A stretch of 64,000 bases of DNA from Brachypodium distachyon. Its lineage: Eukaryota > Streptophyta > Magnoliopsida > Poales > Poaceae. The stretch covers positions 6,448,001 to 6,512,000 of the forward strand of contig NC_016132.3 in NCBI RefSeq assembly GCF_000005505.3. Reading direction: 5' to 3'. Of the stretch, positions 56,701 through 64,000 are shown one piece after another (position 1 is the first letter of the stretch; each line of letters begins with the position of its first letter). Under the pieces are notes generated by a model. That model ran no database searches, was not told where the DNA came from, and saw nothing but the letters and a program-made list of their open reading frames with translations. The position numbers were made by a program, and so were the translations under genes.

Positions 56701-57460
56701 AATGTATGATTAAGTTAGTGGCTGTTTTGTAAGCTCCAGGGAGAGGCAAAAGCAAGTACAATCGTCCGTCTGATACTGTTAGTTGATCTGACGTTGCCAT
56801 TAAGGTTTCCAACTGAACTTTCTAAAATCTAAGGGCGCTCCATGAGCTTTGCATTGTTACAGACCCAATGTATATAGACACAGCCAAGCTAAAATTACTG
56901 TTTTCAATTAAAAAAAAGACTATTTCTGATCAATCATCTTTTTCAATTACTTTGTTCAGTGCATTTGCAGTTGATACGATCAAATGTTGCCATAATTTAG
57001 AGTGAATGTGTCAATAGGGAGCTGTACGTGAGAAGCAGAAATTTTAGAGGACCAGTCTTAGAAAATCTGTTGGAGATTAGGGTAACTTCTTCTCCTCAAA
57101 TTTCTCTCCTATCCTTATTTTCAGGAATCAGTTTTAGTGAAACTGCTCCGGCTGCTCTCTCCCGTTGCAGGAGTACTGTTTAGGTGAGAAAATAAATAGT
57201 AGTAAAACCAAGGAGTGGTAGAGGAAAGAAACCAAGGCTTAAATTTCGTGTCCTGCGCGACGGGGACATCGGTTTCCTGGGAAAGGTCTATGGGCCCCAT
57301 GCTGCCACGGATCATCTGCTCGTCATTTTGTCCTGCTGGTTGCCTGGCTCAGTTCGTTTGGGCTTGGGATTTTCTACACGCAATCCCCTTGCTACTTGCT
57401 AGCACCTTAATATTATATACTCCGCCTTCCCGAAGAGGCCTAATCCTTCGGTGCCATGGC
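50715..57460. other. Long gene-poor stretch (~6.7 kb)
   Basis: No ORF here carries a recognisable domain. The longest, 52799-53236 on the plus strand (145 codons), is Cys/Phe/Leu-rich and looks incidental. A half MITE (CTCCCTCCTTCCCAAAATAA) lies at about 56624. No tRNA, rRNA or microRNA precursor is obvious by eye. It may contain non-coding transcripts or introns of genes whose exons I cannot recognise. Confidence 0.4.
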
Positions 57461-57463
57461 TCA

Positions 57464-58218
57464 ATTAGGGCCTCCACAGCGTATGTGTCAAATAGCTGCT
57501 CCGGTGTGGAGCGGGTGTCAAAATCATTTTTAACCGGAGCAAGTAGCTGCTCCGGTGATAAATCTCAACCAGCGAATAAAAAATTCTCAGTTTCTCTTCC
57601 TCATCTGACGCGCCATGGCACGGAAGCCGCCTGAGAATAGAGTAGACGAGTTGATTTCGCATGGCGGACCCTCTCGATGGCGACCTGATGTCGAAGGACG
57701 CGGTGGCAGCGGGGGTTCTTCGGCGGCAGCCCGATGCCGACGACAGACATCAGCGGGGTGGCGTCGGAATATTCTGGCGCGCCCGCATCCGTGAGTGACG
57801 GTGGCTGGTGGGGCTCTCTATGGTCTGTCTCTCATCTCTTCGACCTCTCCCGCTAGATCTCTCTGTCTCTATGCGTGGCTGTGGGCTGTGGGAAGGAGAT
57901 GCGAGAGACTCGAGGGGGAGCAGCAGAGTCTCGAGAGAGATCAGCAGAAGGAGAGAACGGCCGAGGGAGAGCAGCGGCAGCAGCGTGGGATTTCTTTTTC
58001 CATAGATTTCTCTAGATGTAGTTGATGGGAGGTTGGGCCGATGAGGAAGAGAAAGAACATGAGGATGCGGTGGAATTTTTAGGTATAATTTATTACTTGG
58101 TGGGTCCCATCTACATGCACATTTGGCTCCATCTACACTGCAAGAAAATTGGGATTTAGCATCAATGCCAAATCTGATCTAGGTGGCCAATTTGGCATTT
58201 GGCACACTGTAAAAGCCC
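57464..58218. mobile_element. Possible non-autonomous DNA element with GC-rich cargo
   Basis: AGGGCCTCCACAGCGTA at the left and ...CACACTGTAAAAGCCCT at the right form an imperfect ~16-bp inverted repeat. The ~0.75 kb interior holds a GC-rich 57600-57990 segment with short frames and A/T-rich edges. No target duplication was recognised, so the boundaries are tentative. Confidence 0.35.
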
Positions 58219-58437
58219 TTATAGTACTCTCTCCATGAGGGAGTATTTGACTGCAGAAGTAATACAAAAGAGTAAAAGATGACATTGTTTAAAAAAAAAC
58301 ATCTGTATGAGTAATGAAGAATATCATTCGAAGCTTATATTATGTATATGTCCTACTCTGGTGACGCTGATAAAATGTTCACGTCGAAAGGCATGACATA
58401 TAAAAGTCATACACTGCACATTTGCCTGGTTTGGACC

Positions 58438-58617
58438 GTCATATTTGGCAGTTTATACATAGGTACTAATTAAAACAATATAGGAAATTGGCAAACTGTC
58501 TTATCTGAGAGTGTACATAGATACTAATTAAAACGACATAGGAAATTGGTAAACCGTCTTATCTGGCAGTGTATACATAGATACTAATTAAAAAGATATA
58601 GAAAGTTGGTACTACCA
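58438..58617 (+). repeat. Three tandem ~60-bp repeats
   Basis: The unit contains TACATAGNTACTAATTAAAA and TATAGGAAATTGGNAAACNGT, repeated three times with ~10-15% divergence. Confidence 0.85.
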
Positions 58618-58618
58618 T

Positions 58619-59090
58619 TTTGCTGGAGCGACATTATGAGCGAAGTTTGATTTCGTCCAAAACAAAAAGAAGAAACTTTTCGAGGAAATAATCAAACTTT
58701 TACTACACTGCCTTGTGCCTGACTGAAAATCGGGGTTACCTCAAATTAAGCAAAGGACTTAAGGACTTATCGATCAAGGGGACAATGTGACATAGATCGC
58801 CAGTAAATTAACAACATGAGGCTAAGTTGCTTTTATCACTCTGCGAGCTGAGTTAACATCACGCTTAAAATAACTTTTGGCCGTACGTCTAATGGAGAGA
58901 TAGCCTATGATTGCCTCTATCCATGCATGTGCAACCATCTCATTTTATATATATAGCCAGCCGACCCTTCCTTTTAGTTTCCTATTTGAATTGGGTGATG
59001 GAGTCCCCCCAGCCTCTGGGAGTGGTATCTCTTTCCAAACATTCGATGATGAGACGGAGAACGTATATCTTAACAAATTAAACAAGTTAT
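58619..59090. other. Spacer between tandem repeats and MITE pair
   Basis: Ordinary AT-rich sequence. I see no gene, RNA or repeat boundary. Confidence 0.5.
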
Positions 59091-59093
59091 GTA

Positions 59094-59196
59094 CTTCCTC
59101 CGTCCCATATTAAATGACGAAATATTATATGTATTTAGACTTTTTTGGATATAGATTTAGGGCAAATTTGAGTCACTTAACATGGGACGAATGGAG
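59094..59196. mobile_element. Stowaway MITE
   Basis: TTCCTCCGTCCCATATTAAA pairs with ...CTTAACATGGGACGAATGGAG, flanked by TA. It is of the same subfamily as 26171-26287. Confidence 0.85.
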
Positions 59197-59242
59197 TAGC
59201 TAATATCGACCACAAGCATAATTAACTTTGTAAAATTAAGTA

Positions 59243-59355
59243 CTCCCTCCGTTCCATAATTCTTGTCGAAATATTACATGTATCTAGACACATTTTAGGA
59301 ATAGATACATCCACTTTTGGACAAATTTGAGACAAGAATTACGGAATTAAGGGAG
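59243..59355. mobile_element. Stowaway MITE
   Basis: CTCCCTCCGTTCCATAATTC pairs with ...GAATTACGGAATTAAGGGAG, flanked by TA. It lies only ~45 bp from the preceding MITE. Confidence 0.88.
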
Positions 59356-59537
59356 TACTTGATTATATGATCACATACTTACGTACTCAAATAACACCAT
59401 CCATACATGCAAGCCATCAGAAAACTTGAATTATATATCGATCACTCACCATAATGCCGGACTTAGCCTTGATTAGCAACCAAGAGAGGTAGTACAAGAA
59501 ACCATGCATGAGCACGAAGCAAGCAACTAAAACGAGC

Positions 59538-59691
59538 TTGCCCGTCTCTGCACTACTAGCAGGTACTCTGCATCCCTGAGATTGCATATAGGAGTATAAA
59601 ATTTGCATATAGGAGTATAAAATTTGCCCGTCTCTGCACTACTAGCAGGTACTCTGCATCCCTGAGATTGCATATAGGAGTATAAAATTTG
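59538..59691 (+). repeat. Recent perfect tandem duplication
   Basis: A 68-bp sequence beginning TTGCCCGTCTCTGCACTACT is repeated identically with an 86-bp offset. A 21-bp sub-repeat (CATATAGGAGTATAAAATTT...) lies at the junction. Confidence 0.92.
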
Positions 59692-60174
59692 ACAAAGCCT
59701 AGTACGTGTGAGTGCTTGAAGCTAGCCCGACATAGCTTTTAGCTCCCACATGGAGGCGTGCGCCCGGTAATAACATTTATCGATCCAAAATGTTAAACTG
59801 TCGATGCACCTTTTACAGGCTTGCAAAAGCATGGATGGATGGATGCATATGTAATATTCATATATATAATGCATGAAGCCTCACCAAGAGTCACCACACG
59901 AATATTCCCCGCCCAAAACATGTGATTACAGCATAACAAAAGTAAGAGAGATGTTAGCAATAATACATGGAAAGATTTGGTTAGTTAATTAAGTACGAGG
60001 AGGGCACGAATGATTGAGTTCTTGTTGTACATAGTTGAGAGCAGCTGGCAGTGTAATGGAAATTGAATATATATTTTTTGGTGCCTACCAATCACAGCAT
60101 CGCCTAACTGTGATGTCTGCTGTACGTGTGAACAACAGGTTTTTTGTTCAGTCAATTTCAGTACTAATTTAACC
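59692..60174. other. AT-rich spacer
   Basis: Nothing beyond short ATATAT and GGATGGATGG runs near 59835-59875. Confidence 0.5.
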
Positions 60175-60176
60175 TA

Positions 60177-60289
60177 CTCCCTCCGACCGGTAGTACTTGT
60201 CTCAAATTTGTCCAAATACGGATGTATCTTTGTGTAAAAGGTATCTAGGTACATGTAATATTTCGACAAGTAATTCCGTCCGGAGGGAG
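60177..60289. mobile_element. Stowaway MITE
   Basis: CTCCCTCCGACCGGTAGTAC pairs with ...AAGTAATTCCGTCCGGAGGGAG, flanked by TA. It is the parent type of the 32-bp remnant at 10723-10754. Confidence 0.9.
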
Positions 60290-60291
60290 TA

Positions 60292-63200
60292 GAAAATCAT
60301 GGTATGAAAACTGTTGAGAAATAGCAATGCATACTTGATAATATTCTGGAATACTCTGGATAATTGGAGAGTGTTGAGAATTAGCTATGCATATTTGAGA
60401 CGATTCTAAATACTTTGGATTATTGGAGAAGAAAACATTTACAAGTAGCCTTCTAGTGAATATGAGAAGATTGAAATATTCTAGAAGGCTTGAGAGGTTA
60501 CTTGAAAAGGGTTACTATTTACCATGGAAGGTCCTAGGGTAAGTTTCAAGAATAAATGAAAATTCTCTAGAACTAAGTACATATAGCATATTCTAAAGAA
60601 TTGTAGTAAGATGCACCACATGCTCTTGTAGAACTACAAATAGGGGTGATCCCCCTCCCCATAAGTTCTACCACAATTACCAAAAATAGTGTGCCACTAC
60701 AACCACGCTAAGAAGAATGAGCTACCATGATGAGTAGTATGTTGTGTCGTAATAGGGTAGCAAACTAAAAGGAGTGTTGTACCAACATTGACTTTGAATA
60801 AAGTGTTGAATTTTCAGAAGTGTAATATCCTAAGCAGTGTAGGTGTTCAAAGGTCCTCAAGAGTGGGTGTTAGAGTTCCTGCTGAAAAATCTATACGTAA
60901 AACATCACTGATGGAATCACGCAAACTAGATGGTAGACGTTAGTAAAAAATGGGACACCAGGTCTATTTCTATAGTATGATCAAAAAAAGGATAATCAAA
61001 CTCAGTCAGACGATCAAAGATTGTATCTGAGGTGGTTCACCTGATTATATTGCCACACAGTATGTTATGAGTCCGTAACCGACTCCAATTATCCTGACTG
61101 GCTAAACTCAAAACCGTGTAAAGGTGATGACCTCGATTCCCAACTGAATTCATGAAACACGGCACAACGTGTGTCGAGCGCATGCAGTCACTTCTTCTTT
61201 AGCTCTAAGGGAATGTGCAACTTCCTCTCCGCTAGAAAAGGGATTAAATTTCATTCTCATGTCTTGCCACCTAATGGGTGTTCGAGAGTTTTTCAGGATT
61301 TGTTATTCAGCAGAGGGAAAATGTCTAAGAATATATATTCTTTTAATGGTTGATGTAAACTATGGGCCGTGGAGTCTCGAAGGTTCCCTAATATTGTCCA
61401 GGTTCCCTAATATTGTCCAGGTTCTAAGTCATGCCCCCATGTTATTATTATTTATAGCCAAATCCATAACTCGAATTGTGTGAAGTTTTTATAAGTGTCA
61501 TCATGACTTTATGGTGAAGCTAGCATTAGGAGGCTACCACGTAGCCCCTGACGTGTGTAGCTTCGGTAAGGCATCCGAGGGCCCTAAGAGGCTGTAGGCT
61601 CCGTCCCTTTGTGTGTTTCCGTCCTTCCGTATATAACTCCGAAATCCATCCTTTCATGTTTTTCTGAAGTTACCCACATATAAAAAAATAAAGAAGTTTT
61701 ATGCACTAGATGTGGAATGTAATAGATTAGTCCAACAAAGATAAATTTTCACAACGGTAATAAAAATGCATCATTAAGCTTTAGAATTAACAACAGTCTT
61801 TGGGAAGATGTGAGAGTAGTAGAGTTAGGGGAAAAAAGGTGAGCGAGCAGAACTATATTTATTCAGAGAGAAGCGGTCAAAAGAATTAACCGAGCCAGGC
61901 CTTGGAGGGGTACAAGTGGCATGTCCTCCCCGGGTCCCCAAATCCAAGGGCCCAGTAGGCATGTATACATTGCAGTGATACTATCCCTATACAAAATTGG
62001 ACCGAAGTAAATGCGTATTGTCAAAAGTGTACTAATGGGATGGTCCAAACAAAACATATTGTGTTTCCAACCGCCCATCGAGCTTTGTCCTGTCCCCCTA
62101 TATATTGACCTTCGAACTAAACAAGCTCGAGCGGAGATAGTTCATCAGTTCCAATCGGTCTTTGCGCGGGGCTTCGCCGTCTTGGCGGCCGGCCAAACTA
62201 CACAAAAGGACCGTGAACAATATCAAGTTCCGAAGACCAGAACGTGTAAGATTAAAGTTTATACTGAATTGAGTTTATGATCTAGTTTTCAATTAGTAAT
62301 TGTTCCCGGTTTCCTCAATTGTCAGCACCATGATCATCATCAAGACCATATGCATCCACATGTTTGTTAATTATTATCACACGATGGATCGTGAAATCTT
62401 AGGGTTGGGCGCTGGGCCGGGTGGCGAAATAGACCCAATCAACCCGTGCTTTGATTTTTTTTCTTTGGAAGAAAGAGCCCATAAGGAAAGGTGGCCCATT
62501 TGGGAACGTAAGGCCGACTAGGTGGCTAGGGAGTTCTGATTGCGATATCGGATGATGAATGCTGCTAATAGCGTGAGAAGGCTTGAAGGGTGTGCCATTT
62601 TGTTGTCCTTAATCCTTAAATAAGGAAAGAACTCAACACGATAGTTTGCCTTCAACACTAACCCCACGCACCCCTCGACCCTCCACCCCACTTCGCCATT
62701 CCATATCGCCGTCACTTTCTCTCCCCTCGATCATCCATCTATCTCTTACCCGGTCTCCATTCTTACCTTTCATTAGTTTCCCCTTCTTCTTCCTTCCGTT
62801 TCTCTTTCAAAAACGAGTTGCTCCGCCTCCGATGACTTGCCAGATCTAGCTGGTCATAGCCGTCATCGGCAAGTAGGGCATTGTTACCCCAATCAGTGTG
62901 TCTCTGTAATCCAAGGGGTTTCAGTGACCCATCTAACCCCGGTTGTTGTTGCAATAAAGCCTCACCATCTAGGTCAATCCCTTGCTCGTCCCCATCCTCC
63001 TTCTGCTCCTCAATCCTCCACACTTGGCCCCCTCGATCAGACAGTTAATTAATGGTAACACGTGATTGCTTGGTATGTATAATCATATATTTAATTTGTA
63101 TTACTCAATTGACATTCATTTTTTTATGATTGATAGTACCACAAGGTTTTACAATAATGAAAAACGAGTATAGGACGATAGGCTAATAACCAAAATTTAT

Positions 63201-64000
63201 AATAAAAGATTTGTCATATAAGTTATGCAAATTGTACTTTTTTTTGTAGTACACTTCATTATGTTCAAATACATCCTGCAGAATTAGAATTGAAAAAGGC
63301 TCTTAACCATCCTACAAATATAAAACCCTGCTAGTGAATATATATGCCTCGATATATAGAAGTTTCTTTCTTACGCTTAATCACCATTTCGTTTTGTTCT
63401 TTACATACTTTAAGAATGTAGCAAAGGTGCCACACTGCACCACAGACATTTTGTTTGGTTGGAATCTTTTATGAAAATAACCTTTTGAATGTCGATGATC
63501 AGAATATCAATTTTTTACTACTTTGCCCTATGTTTGGTGCTTTTATGATCTTCAAAAGCTCCAAATTAAATGTGTACTTTTTACAAAAACTAATTTTTTT
63601 TATGTATGTAACTTAGAGTACCGTGCTTGGATCGATTAAGGTGAATCACAAATTTCTGAGACAAAGTAGGGGTGCCGTGTATATAGATGTGTCCATAAAC
63701 GTCATATCTGGAGGCACACATCCAAAAGGAAACTGGTTTGAAAAGTTCTGCCGTTATAGGACTGATTGATCAGTCAATAGAATCAAATAAACTTAAATTA
63801 CTTTTAGCTGTTCTTTGGTATAAAATAATTAAGGACATTGTTTCTAGCCCAAAGTTGCGGCACTTTTTACATATCCATCCATCTTTGGATAGATTATCAC
63901 AAGGAAAAAGGAAAAACCGATAAGTAGAGTTTTGCCGTCGTATGATTGATCTATAAATGGGAAAAAATAAGTGAGATAACTTTAGCAAAAAATTTGAAAT
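60292..64000. other. Gene-poor right end
   Basis: 60312-60900 reads like retrotransposon LTR sequence (begins TGTTGAGAAATAGC, contains CTACAAATAGGGG) but no partner LTR or target duplication is seen. 61382-61423 holds a 20-bp tandem duplication (GGTTCCCTAATATTGTCCA). 62640-63040 is C-rich and promoter/UTR-like without a downstream frame. The rest is AT-rich. No gene is called. Confidence 0.35.

Noticed and set aside
60312..60900. Solo LTR of a Copia-type element
   Set aside because: A TG start and a TATA-like box are suggestive, but no matching end or target-site duplication could be identified.

Overview
The window is nuclear DNA from a grass, most likely a Pooideae/Triticeae cereal relative. 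The evidence is a dense scatter of TA-flanked Stowaway-type MITEs with CTCCCTCC-type ends, two Au-like tRNA-derived SINEs, a Tourist-type MITE, plant-style GT-AG introns, and very GC-rich 5' exons set in AT-rich spacer. No species can be named from the sequence alone.

Layout. (1) 0-1 kb: the 5' end of a minus-strand gene running off the left edge, whose first coding exons resemble DMS3, an RNA-directed DNA methylation factor. (2) 1-5.8 kb: transposon debris, including a 0.47 kb MITE and a broken leucine-rich-repeat-extensin (LRX) gene fragment. (3) 5.9-8.9 kb: a two-exon SOUL heme-binding protein gene with a signal peptide; its intron is a tandem duplication. (4) 9.5-12.9 kb, minus strand: a WIT-type tail-anchored coiled-coil protein of the nuclear envelope. 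(5) 14-16.5 kb: a SINE and a rearranged duplicated block. (6) 16.5-19.5 kb, minus: an intronless exportin-2/CAS gene. (7) 21.1-24.1 kb, minus: a JAM/bHLH13-type bHLH factor with a 5'UTR intron. (8) 26.4-29.7 kb: an orphan promoter-like GC/G-box island followed by a ~178-bp satellite arranged as a four-monomer higher-order repeat. (9) 30.3-32.5 kb: two ~0.7 kb direct repeats around a spliced gene fragment. (10) 33.2-37.7 kb: a HEN4-like protein gene with five KH domains. (11) 38-42.6 kb: MITEs, local tandem repeats and an Au SINE. (12) 42.7-43.9 kb: a glutaredoxin-like protein with a zinc-binding tail and no redox cysteine pair. (13) 44.1-46 kb: a 5'-truncated LINE nested inside a Stowaway MITE. 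(14) 47.7-48.3 kb: a small one-TM protein of unknown function. (15) 48.3-64 kb: gene-poor, with MITEs, micro-retroposons and short tandem duplications.

The genes are independent housekeeping or regulatory loci and do not form a pathway. Two of them (exportin-2 and the WIT-like protein) concern nuclear transport or the nuclear envelope, which may be chance. The most notable structures are non-coding: the satellite higher-order array, a repeat that appears to supply the 5'UTR exon and splice donor to two separate genes 33 kb apart, and two places where an internal duplication preserves both the empty and the filled site of a MITE insertion.
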